Below, in pieces: positions 30,945 through 42,543 of a stretch of 64,000 nt of DNA. A model generated the notes under the pieces. That model was not told where the DNA came from, did not search any database, and saw nothing but the letters and a program-made list of their open reading frames with translations. The translations under genes were made by a program, and so were the position numbers. This DNA is from Chamaecyparis obtusa (taxonomy: Eukaryota > Streptophyta > Pinopsida > Cupressales > Cupressaceae): positions 841,001 to 905,000 of the forward strand of contig BSBK01008435.1 of the NCBI GenBank assembly GCA_027943335.1. The letters run 5' to 3'. Within the stretch, counting starts at the first letter, position 1. Each line of letters starts with the position of its first letter.

Positions 30945-32061
30945 GAGGTTGTTAACCATATGAGCACTCTGATCAGTGTAGTCTCACAAGAAAGATTTAA
31001 GCATCTCCACTCTACACAAAATCAAACTGTGTTCATGGAATGAGTCCAAGGAACAAGCACATCTATGCCTTCTAAGGCTTTAACCTCAAGGAAGCATCAA
31101 ATGTTTTAGTGGGTGGAAGAGTTAGCTTAAGACTTTTCCCCACTTGGGTCATTCCCAAGAGCTTGTTACCTCTCTAGCAGGCCCTCTAAAGGATTAATTG
31201 AAAAGTGAGGTTGGGGACCACAGGATCTGGGTTTTTGATTCTTTGAAAGAGAATAGAATAATCCCCTAACCTTGTCCTTTTACCTATCCAAAACACGTCA
31301 AGCAGATTAATCCAGAGATGGTACACAAACTAGCACTAGGGAAGATACCTTTTGGGTTTGTGATTCTCCTAAGGAGAAGAGCGTAATCCCCTCAATATTT
31401 TCCTCAATGGAAATAGATGCACTTACCTCTTTAGCTAAGTATCTATGAACAATTGAAATCTAAGTAAACAAAATATTTTCTTGTAGAAGGTTAGGCAACC
31501 TGCAAAACCACCTATCATAAATTTTGTTTAATGAGCATCTTTGACTAGTGATTTTTTGAGAATGGAGTTATCTACAAAATATGGGCTTAGAAGTCATGAC
31601 AAGAAGAGGCTAAAGAATAAGTTTTTATGCTCAGTCTTCATCTTTCATCCTGCACAGATATGTTAGGCTCTAAAAATGACCAAAAACTAGCAAGCATCAA
31701 TTGTTAGGGTTACCCATCAGTCAAAATCTGAAATCCAAATCTCAAAGACTGCTCAAAATTTTGATACGATAATGCAATACTAGAGTCAAAACTCGTACAA
31801 TAGTATACCCCTTACTATATGACAATTCATATATGATATGAAAATGGGTTCCTACACACATGAAACTTCATCTCCTATATGATAATATCAATACACCTGG
31901 CATGACAATGCAGATTGCCATTTGTCATATGACAAACAGAGTATTCTGATATGACAATCTGTAGAATTTCATATAAGATTGTATTGAACAAAAAATAAAA
32001 ATCAAAGCTTGAATTCAAAATGGCAGAAAAATAAGATTTTGCTAAAGGAAACCCACTATCA
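30945..32061 (-). other. T leader, PBS-proximal part
   Basis: No coding signal. This is the upstream half of the T leader, contiguous with 23754 before L2 inserted. It has a second cluster of the RTAYGACAAT-type motif (31763, 31792, 31814, 31874, 31899, 31926, 31948). Confidence 0.6.
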
Positions 32062-32080
32062 GGCCCCATGGTGGGAGCCA
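32062..32080 (-). promoter_or_regulatory. T primer-binding site
   Basis: The minus strand reads TGGCTCCCACCATGGGGCC four bases after the LTR end. It resembles the TGGCGCCCACCGTGGGGC site I recall from plant gypsy elements, with changes at both CG positions. I do not assign the tRNA. Confidence 0.65.
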
Positions 32081-32084
32081 AAAA

Positions 32085-33339
32085 TGTGTGTGTGAATTTT
32101 TGCCTATCTATAGAACACAACACTTCAATAAAACATTAGAGGTTAACAAATCAGAAAATCTGTAAATAAACAAATATTGTTAACCAGGCGATTTATTGCC
32201 TTCTAGTAGATGTGAGTATGGTATTCTCAAAAATAACCAAGATCAGTGACAATGCAACACCTGAAAGAAGGATTTGATGATGAAAGCTAATCAAAGATGA
32301 ATGCAGATTAAGCTATATTTTTTATTTTTTCTATGTAATATGGATGAAAAACTATATGAAATGATGTAAAACTAGATAGAAATGAATTGAAATCTATTCT
32401 AACAATGATGTGAATGCTATGAAATGAATAAAGCAATGATAACAAGAATCTCAAGAAATTGAACAATCTCACAATTTTGCAGATCGCACGAGCAAGATTC
32501 TCCAAATTCACGGTTGAAGGATTTAGGATCATTTGTGAAGGATTAAGCCTTGTTTATGTAGAAATCCAAGATTTTCGAGAGCTCATGGAAAGCCAAAATT
32601 CTCTCCTTGGTCAACTTAGATTGATTGTTGAGTCATCAAAAAATCAGAAAGAGTTAACTCACAAAATTATGCAAAATCAATTTTTTATCTCAAATCAGAA
32701 GTTCAAATCACTTTTCAACTCACAATCACATGTTGAGTCCAAAAAGTTGACAAATTGAATTGATTAGTTGATTCAAAGTTTAACTTCTTTTCTGAGTGTG
32801 CATGGATAATTATGAATTTATTTAATATTCCTAGTTTGTTCTCAACTTAACTCATTTTTGAATAAAACCAATTGATTTATGGGTTAATCAATTATTTAAT
32901 CAAACTTTATGCCAAAACTATATTATTAAATTTGACAATTTGATTTAATCATTAAATAAACATTTAATCAATTATTTTTAGAAATTTGATTTATTGTCAA
33001 ATAAAAATAATATTAATTTGGAATAAATGCAATTAAATCTAATTAGATAACTAAGTGGTAGAATTGAGTTTAATTAATCAAATATTTAACATATTCAATT
33101 AATTGCACCTAGGATAAATGAAACAACATTTATCACCAAATAATATTTAATTTAGAAGTAATTAGGAGAAATTAAGAATATTTAGGAATATTCCCCGATG
33201 CAGAATTAAGATAGAATTGGTTAGGGTTTTGATAATTTGATGTGCAGATGTGCCTTAGGTTAGGAATTTTATGTTGATTTCGATTGATTTATCAGTGTAG
33301 AAGGTCAATGGTCCTGAAGCCCATTTTTGGGGTATTACA
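32085..33339 (-). repeat. T 5' LTR
   Basis: In minus sense it starts TGTAATACCCCAAAAATGGG and ends ...CACACACACA, about 1255 bp, with the PBS directly after. The partner LTR lies outside the window, so the ends rest on the TG...CA rule and PBS position. The middle is very AT-rich with recurring AATCAATTATTTAATC-type motifs. Confidence 0.7.
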
Positions 33340-33344
33340 GGGAC
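33340..33344. repeat. Probable TSD of T, right copy (GGGAC)
   Basis: Five bases next to the T LTR. The matching copy would lie outside the window. Confidence 0.4.
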
Positions 33345-35214
33345 CACTCTATTACAATTACTATGTCTACAATCACTTCTCTAATTATTAAATTCCTTCC
33401 AATTGCTTTTGAGTTTGTCTCTCTTACAGTCAATAATCAATGTCTTCTTCCTTCTTTGTTGTAACATCATCCAATTTTTAGTAGCCTTCATCTCTACCGG
33501 ATCAGATTCATTCATTGGTTTCAACAAAAACTATAACAGCTCAGATATCTTCTTATCTATCTACTACAAATCCATCACCTCCTAATCTAAAGCAGTCTAA
33601 TCTCCTAAGGTGCAAGTTTTCATTATTACACTCATTTTCTTAGCCTTCCTTCCTTCTTCCTTCAAAGGAATAAAATTGAACTTCCTACCATTCTCCACTA
33701 TATACACAATATTCCTTCAGAAATCATGAATAGCACCAACATCATATTGCCAAGATCTACCTAAAAAGAGATGAAAAGTATGCATATTCACGACATCACA
33801 TAATACCTCATCATGATATTGACCAATGTTAAACTTAACCCAACACTGTTCTTTAACTCTCACCATATGTTGATCTTGAAACCAACTTATCCCATATGGA
33901 CAAGGATGTTCAAGTCTCTACAATCCTAACTTCAATACCATTTCCTCTGATACAATATTTTTAGTATAGCCACTATCCATGATTACTTTGCAATATTTAT
34001 TCCCTAATTTATAAATTATCTAGAATAAATGCCTTCTTTGAATAGGTTCAATTTCCTTCTTACTTAGGATAACTCTCTAAAACATCAGAGATTCTCCCAT
34101 CTCAGGTGCAACCTCTCTTTCAATAGGTTCATCCTCAACTTTCTCCTCATGTGCCACCAAGTTTTGTTCTCCTCTACTTGAACCAAACAAACATTGGTGA
34201 GCCCTATGCCCAATATTACCATATTTGAAATAAGTACCCTTGAACTCCCTACTGCTACTACCCCTTCCTTGAATCTTCTAATCAAGTTCCTCTTCAATCA
34301 CAAGTTTATCTTTTCCTTTATTTTGAATTGGTTATCCTTGACCTTAGGTGTAACATGTCTTCTTTCCAACTTATCTTATTCCTTTAGAGAATACTAATAA
34401 GCATCTTCAATTATTCTAAGCCTCAACATACTGAACTCATCTTGAATGTTAAGTCTTAAGCCATTAACATACCTAGCAACCTTTTCCACAAATGCTTCTC
34501 GGTGGCTAGATCTAATCTGCATCTTGTAAAATTCTTTGGTATACTCCTTAATAGCCAAATCCTTTTGCTTCAAGTTCTACAACTTCTTAAAAAATTCCAA
34601 TTCATAGTCCTTCATTATAAACTTGGAATTAAGTCTAGATACCATAAATTTCTACCTAATGATCTTAGTTTCTTTATTATCTTCCTTATCTTTCTACAAC
34701 TCTTTACACCATAAGGAAACATGACCTTTCAAATTATTTTATGCTAACCTAACCCTCTATGGATCCTTAGTATATTCTAGCTCAAAGTAATCCTATAGTT
34801 CATTAATCCAATCTATCAATTCTTGAAGATGCAATGAACCAACAAAGTTAGAAACATCAATCCTATGACTCTTACCCAGTTGTGACATAGCTCTCAACAG
34901 TCTTTCCTTCTCGATAGGAATCTTGGCTTCAATTCTTTCAAGATCTTCAAAAACCTCTTCAAATTCATCTTTAATCTCATTGTTTCTCATAGCTCTAGTC
35001 AAAGCATTCCAAATTTAAGTCCTCATCTCATTTTTGAATTCCTCCATCATATACTCCAATCTTATAGGATTCATCCTTCTAGACCACATATTCACAAAGA
35101 AGCCAATTTTTAATATCCTCGGCTTCAAAAATCTGATCACAAGTATTGATTTCACCAATCTAATCAATACCAATAATCTACCTCAAGCAACTAGGTCTAT
35201 TCAATCCACCAAAT
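33345..35214 (-). pseudogene. Element H: gag and protease remnant of an older gypsy element
   Basis: Minus-strand fragments give gag motifs (SNFVGSLHLQELIDWINEL, LKGHVSLWCKEL, KEYTKEFYKMQIRSSHREAF) between about 35000 and 34450, then a knuckle remnant near 34200 (GHRAHQC), then protease with VIMDSGYTKNIVSEEMV (DSG at 33968-33976) and HLFLGRSWQYDVGAIHDF. The protease context resembles G1, so H is probably also in the chromovirus group. The copy is heavily decayed, with many stops and frame changes, as expected for the oldest layer. It is cut by T on the left and C1 on the right; the 5' remainder is at 50222. Confidence 0.72.
35210..35214. repeat. TSD of C1, left copy (CAAAT)
   Basis: Matches 50222-50226 exactly. 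Confidence 0.87.
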
Positions 35215-36522
35215 TATTGGAGATTTTCCAGCAAGCCAGTGCTGACTATATGTTTGTCATTGATGAAAATATATGGTAAGTAGCATGTGTGCAGGAATTA
35301 TGCAATAAGCTTTGAGTATAAGTAGCATAGACATGTTATCAGCATCATATCATGGACACAGAGGTTAATTGTTAGTACAGACAGTTATGTAGCAGCTTGT
35401 GTCAGCAGTGTTCCCAACACAATTATAGGCAGTGTTCTATGAGTGATTGTCTATATAGTTATCATGGAGCCTTGCACCTTTGGATATGTGATGAAGACAT
35501 TCTAGTGATGTTACATTCATGGACGCAGAGTCTGATATGTAGTAGAAGGGAATTTATGCAGTTGTCATTCACTAGTTGTAGTTTCTTATGTTTATTTAGA
35601 AGAGCCAACATAGATTTTATTGGTATAGGAGTTGCACCCATCATATCGGTATGAACCCTTGGATTTGTGATGAAAAAAGAGTCAAGAAGGTTTGGCTAAG
35701 AGCGCATGATGTAATTCAGCTTGAGAAGAGAGCTTCAGTTAATTTGGTAGAGCCGACAATGTGTAGCGTGCATCTACATTTATTAATATTGGACGGGTCC
35801 CAAATTGTGTTGCATGCTTAGTAGAGATGACAAAAATATTATTGAAGAGCGTTATTGTTTCTCTATTATGATTTCAAGGTGGTTCTAACAGGCCGACTTG
35901 ATTATATCATTTAAGGAGAAGATGTTTATAGGTAGTCATTTGTGATTGCTAAGACATGGTTCAAAGTTGAATGTGAAGAGTAGAGAAGAGTGTGCAAAGT
36001 GTTGTGCCATCAACAGGTGGTCTATGTGACCAAGTAAAGAGTTTATGCTATACATTGGAACTAATCCAAATAATAGGTCAAAGCACAGTCCACCAAGATC
36101 TAGATATAGTGTGTATTTGTTATTTAGAAGGTTGTAGCCTTCACCCCTTTGAGCAGTGAGCTCTCAGACATTGCGTCCTCACCCCTAACATGGTTGATTG
36201 TAAAAGACTCCTAGCAGGGTTTAACCCTTGACTAGGTCACTGTACTAAATGCATTGTAAAGACAACTCCTAATAGGGTTGAAGATCTTCTAACAAGGATC
36301 ATAAAACACAAGTGCATATTATTAGTGGGTGTCAATTCCCACCGGAGTTTTTATCTATTTGGGTTTCCACGTAACTAAAATATTGGTGTTGTGTTCAAGT
36401 TTTCTTTTATTATGTTTTCTTAATGTTTAGGTATACTTAATTAGATAAAGAATTGAAACTTGTAGATAACTGATTCACCCCCCCCCCCCCCTCTTAGTTA
36501 TCTCTTGAGACTATTCCTAACA
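35215..36522 (+). repeat. C1 5' LTR
   Basis: 1308 bp, aligned throughout with 48917-50221. It starts TA where the 3' copy starts TG, and ends CCTAACA. A long C run (about 36478-36490) sits 30 bases from its end. Confidence 0.93.
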
Positions 36523-36524
36523 AT

Positions 36525-36536
36525 TGGTATCAAAGC
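36525..36536 (+). promoter_or_regulatory. C1 primer-binding site
   Basis: TGGTATCAAAGC, initiator tRNA-Met type with one change, two bases after the LTR. Confidence 0.87.
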
Positions 36537-36557
36537 CAAATGCCTCAGAGATAAATT

Positions 36558-36570
36558 TTAACAGCTTGAG
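36558..36570 (+). promoter_or_regulatory. Shared leader motif in C1
   Basis: TTAACAGCTTGAG just upstream of the gag ATG at 36580; see L1, L2 and C2. Confidence 0.55.
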
Positions 36571-36579
36571 GTTGATCAG

Positions 36580-37503
36580 ATGGCATTCTTTAGAAAAGAC
36601 AGTCCTAATTTTGATGGAGAAAACTATCTTGATTCGAAGAACAAAAAGGTGACACATTTGCAGTGCATTGCTTTTGAAGTTTTTGAAGTGGCTATCAAAG
36701 ATATTAAGATCCCCTCTCTAGAATATCTTGCAAAGGATGATGCTACTAGCAAGCAAAAGGATTTTTTCCATCAGAATGCAATATCCAAAGAAGCACTTAT
36801 TAGCACCTTATCTGATAGTGATTTTTCAGAATTAAAGAAAGTAGACACAACCTACAAAATATGGAAGCACCTAGAAGACATCCTTGAAGGAGATGCACAA
36901 GAAAAGAATTCACACAAAAAGACATGGAAGAAAAGATACAATCCATTAGAGATGCTACCTGAAGAAAACATCAAAGCTTACAACCAAAGGATTAATGAAG
37001 TAGTTGCTGGAATCAGGAATAATGGTGGAGAGATCTCGGAGGAAGACATTATGGATAAGTTGATGACTACTCTTACAATAGAGCATGAAAACAAGATCAA
37101 CATCCTTGATGAGACCATGTAGCTTACAAAAAATTTCAATAGAAAGACTTTGATCAGAAAAATTTCAGCTTTTGAGATTTCAAGATTGAAGACAAAGGCT
37201 AAAAGTGAGATAGCCTTCAAAGCATCAATCCATGGTAAGAAATCTTCAAACACTTCTAGTAATTTTGATGATGAAGATGAAGACAAAGAGATAGATGATA
37301 TTATTTCTATGATTTCTAAGAAAGAAAGAAAAGGAAAAGGAAAGTATGAAGGTCAGTTACCTTTCAAATGTTTCTCATGTAATAATATTGGTCATTTTGC
37401 ATCCAAGTGTCCTACAAGAGTGAAGAAATTCAGAACTAACTACAAGCCTAAGTATACAAAAGAATGTTACTATGCTGGTGATGGAGTTTCTGATGATGAT
37501 TGA
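36580..37503 (+). pseudogene. gag: C1 gag
   Basis: The frame starts MAFFRKDSPNFDGENYLDSK after the PBS and leader motif. It has the copia capsid pattern (TYKIWKHLEDIL; NIKAYNQRINEVVAGI; EEDIMDKLMTTL). A TAG at 37120 interrupts it, but the same frame resumes with an acidic stretch and a CCHC knuckle CFSCNNIGHFASKC (37369-37410). A TGA at 37501 precedes protease in the same frame, so gag and pol were probably one polyprotein. Confidence 0.85.
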
Positions 37504-37940
37504 GCTAAAGAAGAAATTGGATTCATTTCCATTATGGATCATGTAGATAAGAAAAAGGAACAAGAGCTAGCATTGATTTCACAAGAAGACATAAGGACAT
37601 ATTGGATTATAGATAGCGGTTGTTCACATCACATGATAGGTGATAAAGATGGATTTGTTCATCTAGACAAATACAATGGTGGTATGGTTAGATTTGGAGA
37701 CAACACTCCTAAACCTATCATTGGTAGAGGAGCCATTACATTAGATGGAAAGAACAAAACTGATGATGTTCTTTATGTAGATGGTTTTTAGCATGACCTT
37801 CTTAGTGTTGGACAGTTGCTTGAAAAAGGTTATAGATTGTAGTTCAAAGACAACAAATGCATCATTAACAACAAGGATGGTGTAATGATTGCATCGGGTT
37901 CAAAGACCAAAGGTAATGTTTTTAGCTTAATTCTGAAGAA
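37504..37940 (+). pseudogene. C1 protease region
   Basis: Same frame as gag. It has YWIIDSGCSHHMIGDKDGF with the DSG active site intact (37612-37620), then LYVDGF, a stop, HDLLSVGQLLEKGYRL and another stop. This is the copia retropepsin and its follow-on. Confidence 0.82.
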
Positions 37941-38880
37941 AGTTTTTTTGTTGCTAAAGTAGATGACAGTTGGCTATGCCATAAAAGACTATGTCATATC
38001 AATTTTGATAACATAGTAAAGATAAGAAATGTAAAGGTAGTAAGAGATCTACCTAGCATAGCAAAGAAAGTTGATACTATTTGCAGGGAATGTGTGATGG
38101 GAAAATTTGTGAGGAATTCATTTAGAAGAAAGAATAATTCAGTAGAGAACAAGTTGGATCTAATTCATACAGACCTATGTGGACCAACTCAAACAAGATC
38201 ATACTCTGGTGAAAGGTATTTCATTTTTTTTGTTGATAATTATTCTAGAATGATGTGGGTTGCATTCTTGAAAGATAAGTCAGAAGTATTTGAGAAGTTA
38301 AAAATATTCAAAACTAAGGTTAAGAATGAATCTGGACTAAAAATAAAGTGTCTAAGATCAAATAGAGGAGGATAATTCACCTCTAATAGATTCTATGAGT
38401 ATTGTGAAGAACATGGCATAAAAAGACAATTAAGTGCACCTAGAACCCCTCAGCAGAATGGGATTGCAGAGAGAAGGAATAGGATCATCCTTGATATAGC
38501 ATGCGCCATCATGATTGAAGAAAATGTGGCACATGCCTATTGGAGAGATGCAATCAAAACAACAGTATATACCATCAATAGAATACAATTGAGACCTAGT
38601 GTAGACAAGACACCTTATGAGCTATGGTTTGGAAATGTTCCCACAGTGAAATACTTCAAAATATTTGGAAGAAAGTGCTACATCAAGAGGGATGAAGAAA
38701 TAGGCAAGTTTGATGCAAGAAGTGATGAAGGTATTTTTCTTGGTTACTCTATTAAAATTAAAGCTTATAGGTGTTTTAACTTGAGATTGAAGAAGATAAT
38801 TGAAAGTGATCATGTTAAGATTGATGAAAATTTTATGATTCAAGAAAGATATCATGATTATGCACCTATGATTGAATAAG
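37941..38880 (+). pseudogene. C1 integrase
   Basis: A frame change near 37940 leads to the pre-integrase zinc finger region (KRLCHINFDNIVKI; CRECVMGKF). The core has LIHTDLCGPTQ with the first D, then a second site that reads RSNRGG where SDRGG/SDNGG is usual (the D is replaced by N and a stop follows), then NGIAERRNR with the E. The C-terminal region has TPYELWFG, KYFKIFGRKCYI and EGIFLGYS. With the second catalytic acid gone and a stop, it is inactive. Confidence 0.85.
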
Positions 38881-39733
38881 AACCCATTCCTTCCACTAGT
38901 GAGACAGTTGTTGAAGAGATGTTTGACAGTATTAATGTATTGTTCAATGACCCTGAAACAACTGAAGAAGAAACTCAGAAGGAAGATGATTCAATATCAC
39001 CTAAAGTTCCAAAATATACATCTATATATCACTCTAAGGATGCTATCATTGGAGATCATAGTGGAAAAGTCACAACAAGATCAAAAGCAAAGAGTTCAAC
39101 AAGCAATGAAGCGGTATGTTTAATATCTCAGATAGAACCTTTAAGTGTTGAAGATGCATGTAATGATTTAGATTGGCATGATGCTATGAAAGAAGAACTA
39201 GATCAAATAATCAAGAATGATACTTGGAAACTGGTCCCAAGACCTAGTGATAAAAATGTGATTGGAAAAAGGTGGATATTCAGAAACAAGATGAATGAAG
39301 ATGGTACAATAGTAAGGAATAAAGAAAGGTTAGTATGAAATGGTTATGTGCAAAGAGAAGGTATGGATTATTCAAACACATTTTCACTTGTGAGAAGATC
39401 GAAAGCTATCAAGTTGTTTCTAGCTTATGCAACATTCAAAAACTTCAATGTTTATCAGATCAATGTTAAGTCAGTATTCTTGAATGGAGACTTAAAGGAA
39501 GAATTATACATTGAGAAACCATAAGGATTCACCTTATCAGACAAGCCTTATATGGTATGTAGATTGAAGAAAGCCCTTTATGGACTTAAGCAAGCCCCTA
39601 GAGCTTGGTATGAGAGACTTGATGGATATCTAACAAAAATTGGATTAAAAAAGGGAGTAGTAGATTGTAATTTGTTTATCAGAGAGACATCTAAAGGTTT
39701 AATACTTATAGCTATATTTGTTGATGAAATTAT
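38881..39733 (+). pseudogene. C1 reverse transcriptase, first part (cut by C2)
   Basis: Linker, then [58 protein letters not shown] and FVDEI where FVDDI/YVDDI is the catalytic box. The second aspartate is changed to E. Stops lie at about 39337 and 39523. The reading continues at 47617 after C2. Confidence 0.85.
39729..39733. repeat. TSD of C2, left copy (ATTAT)
   Basis: Matches 47612-47616 exactly. Removing C2 and one copy restores the RT reading frame. Confidence 0.88.
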
Positions 39734-41229
39734 TGTTGGAAACTACAATTGAAACAATTGTTGTATTTTCATTGATGTCAAACCTTAATTGGTAAGACTG
39801 TTTCTACTTAGGAAAGTACTATATCTATTTGAGTGTTGCTAAGGGGCTAGGCAAGGTTGGTAACAATAGCACCTAAGGAAAGGTTGAGTTATCTTGATAC
39901 TAAAAAGTGTACTTGACTATGTTGCACAATGATGAGCCAATGTATTGTTTATCTTAGTAAGACTCAAGACTAAACTGGTAGGCCTGACCAAGCAAAAATG
40001 AAGAAATCATGTTTAAGCCAAGTAATGTTAGTGTCAACCTAGTATATGCCGAACAAAAATATAGTGTCGATCGAGTGATAGTTAATTACCAAGGAAGACA
40101 GTGTAAGCCAAGGAAACAGTTTTAGTAATGACTGAGCTTTCCACATGAAGACTGAGTGGATGATCATAGTATTGACCGAGCATCAATAATTTTATATTTG
40201 AAGAGAATTCAATTTTGGAGCTGACATTGTTGAATTATTGGATTATGTAAAATGTGTTGACATTATTTATTGATTGTTTGGAAGCATTAAATGCATTGTA
40301 AAATGTTTTATTGTAAATCTTTAAGAGATTTGAGATGATTCTAGAAAAGGAGCTGAAGAACATGAAACGGGTAGATTCAATGAATCTGACCTAACCCTAA
40401 GATCTACAAATGATATTAAGTAGCAAAAGATGAGTTAACCTAATTGAGAAAAGAATAAAAAGGATCAAGTGCTAGATATGGATGTACATGGGTGAATAGA
40501 GAATGTTGGAAGATCAGTAAAGTTTTATTGACTAAATAAGTAGAAAAGGCTGAAGGAGAATTGTGGTGGTTGCTTGAAGAAAAGTTCTGAGTAGATCAGA
40601 GATGGAGATGGCAAAGTTTCAAAGTTAGTAAATCAGCATTAGTGTATGGAATCAGATCTAATATTTGCAATGTGAGTTGTATATTTTTTAGATAAATATT
40701 GCTGCTACTTTCTAACCATTGTAACAGTCAAAATCTTTTTAACAGAGGTTGACCTAACAGTCATATGTTAAATCCTTTGAACAAGGTTGCATTCTAATGG
40801 AGTGTATGTAAGTCCTATAACAAGGCTCACTTTTAATAGGGTGATTGAAATCCTTTAACTAGGTCACACTTGACAAAGTGTATTGTAACCTTTGACAGGG
40901 TTGGCTTTTTACCGAGCTCACTTCAGAAGAGTGAAAATAATAGTAGCATGTTACAAAGTGGTTTTTCCCAAATTGGGTTTCCACTATAAATCCTAGTGTT
41001 AATACTTGTGTGAATGTTTTGGTTTGAAAATTTCTATGTTTTACAAGTTAAGTTACAGCTAGGTAGTGGACTACATTGTTATATGTTTCTATTATTAAAT
41101 CAGTGATGACCGAGTTTTTTCTGGTTGGTGGATCTGATTTAAAGAAGAGTTTTTGAGATTGTTTTATACATCAAGACCTAAAAACAACTAATTCACCCCC
41201 CCTCTCTATTGTTCTAAATCATATTAAAA
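39734..41229 (+). repeat. C2 5' LTR
   Basis: 1496 bp, TGTTGGAAAC... to ...ATTAAAA (the 3' copy ends ATTAACA). It is rich in ACCGAG and variants and in short AACAGGGT-like motifs. Confidence 0.93.
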
Positions 41230-41231
41230 AT

Positions 41232-41243
41232 TGGTATCAGAGC
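41232..41243 (+). promoter_or_regulatory. C2 primer-binding site
   Basis: TGGTATCAGAGC, exact initiator tRNA-Met type, two bases after the LTR. Confidence 0.9.
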
Positions 41244-41279
41244 TAATTTTCTTATTATTATTGTTGACAGAAATCAATT

Positions 41280-41295
41280 TTAAAGGGGCTTGAAG
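41280..41295 (+). promoter_or_regulatory. Shared leader motif in C2
   Basis: TTAAAGGGGCTTGAAG before the gag ATG at 41299; the most divergent of the four copies. Confidence 0.45.
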
Positions 41296-41298
41296 CAA

Positions 41299-42543
41299 AT
41301 GATCAGGATGTATAAGAAGGAGGTACCGAAGCTAAAAAAGGAAAAATTCCCTACATGGAAAAACTTGATGAAGCTACATCTGGCCAATATTGGTGACTCT
41401 GTAAAGTACTACATTGAAAATAGCTATGTCTCACCTGTCGCACCCTTGACTACCGAGGAAATGAGAGCTAAGCAAGAACATAATCAGGCTATGGTGGAAA
41501 TTGCATCTGCCCTAAGCTATCTAGAATTTGAGGACATTAAGGATTGCACAATTGCAAAGGATATGTGGGACACACTTGCAAGGATCTATGGTGGTGACCT
41601 AAATGTGTTGAAAGCAAAGGCCAAGAGTCTTAGAGGTAAGTTTGATGAAATGAGAATGCAAGAAGGTGAAAACATTGCACAATATTGTGGTAGAATAAAA
41701 GAAGTTGTTAATGCTATTAGAGGAGCTAATGGGGCTATTGATGATGAAACTATAATTGGAAAATTTCTAAGAACCCTATGTCCTATATATGCTATTAAGA
41801 TCTCATCTATTCAGGAATCTAGATGTAACTCTGCAAATGTGCTTACTTTGGAAAGTTTGGTTGGTAAGCTGATTGCTTTTGAACTCTGTAACTATGATAA
41901 TTTCACTGTTGGAAGCATTGGAAATGTTGAATCTTCTTTCAAGCCACAGCTAGTTCTGAACAAGCCAAAGAAAGAAAAAGAAAGATGCATCAGTGAAAGT
42001 GAAAGTGATAGTGAAAGTGAAGGTGACAGTGACACTTCTGATGAAGATCTAGAAGATCTAGAAGCTCTTATAGCTAGAAGACTAAGAAGGGGAAAAGGAA
42101 AGTATAAAGGTAAACTCCCTATTATATGTTTTGCATGTAATAAAGTTGGTCATATAGCTACTATATGTCCTAACAGGAAGGATAAAGATGATGAAAGGAA
42201 AAGAAAACAGAAAGATAGAAGAGATGACAGAAGCTACCGATGGAACAAAGACTATAAAGTAAAATGTAAGAAATCTTGTTACATTGTTGAAAAAGAAACT
42301 GACACTGATAGTGATGATTTTGAAATTGAGGTAGTCTATGTTGCAATGAAAGATGAATCTAATGAGGATGATAAAATTGCATTGATATCCTATGTGAACA
42401 AGAATGATAAATGGATTATTGATAGTGGTTGTTCACATCACATGACTGGTGACAAAAACAAGTTTGAGACCTTACATCATTACAGAGGTAAAAGTGTAAA
42501 ATTTGGTATGATGCACCATGTCCTGTTAGAGGAAAAGGTTTGA
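41299..42543 (+). pseudogene. gag: C2 gag and protease (frameshifted at the end)
   Basis: I chose the ATG at 41299 (MIRMYKKEVPKLKKEKFPTW). Capsid motifs: AKDMWDTLARIYGG, KAKSLRGKFDEMRM, DETIIGKFLRTLCP. After a Ser/Glu/Asp repeat comes the CCHC knuckle CFACNKVGHIATIC (42127-42168), a very basic stretch, and protease WIIDSGCSHHMTGDKNKF with an intact DSG (42421-42429). Near 42507 a short indel changes frame, after which the expected protease continuation is read in the next frame. Gag itself has no stop. Confidence 0.87.

Larger units (their letters stand above)
1..33339 (-). mobile_element. Element T: Tat-type Ty3/gypsy retrotransposon, 3' end outside the window, split by L1 and L2
   Basis: This minus-strand Ty3/gypsy element fills the left half of the window once L1 (3945-19073) and L2 (23755-30939) are removed. 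From 5' to 3' on the minus strand it has a 5' LTR (32085-33339), PBS, a leader of more than 2 kb, gag (22600 to about 20508), a duplicated protease segment, a G-patch region, RT, RNase H, a second RNase H and the start of integrase, which runs off the window at base 1. Two RNase H domains before integrase, together with the protease wording (DGG active site, LLGRPWIH), are typical of the Tat lineage. Stops occur in every domain, so it is dead. The identical TATTC and GGATT duplications around L1 and L2 show that the separated pieces were once contiguous. Confidence 0.88.

Noticed and set aside
33345..35214. Possible host gene between T and C1
   Set aside because: The readable fragments are gypsy gag and protease, and the CAAAT duplication links the region to a PBS and LTR at 50471-50984.
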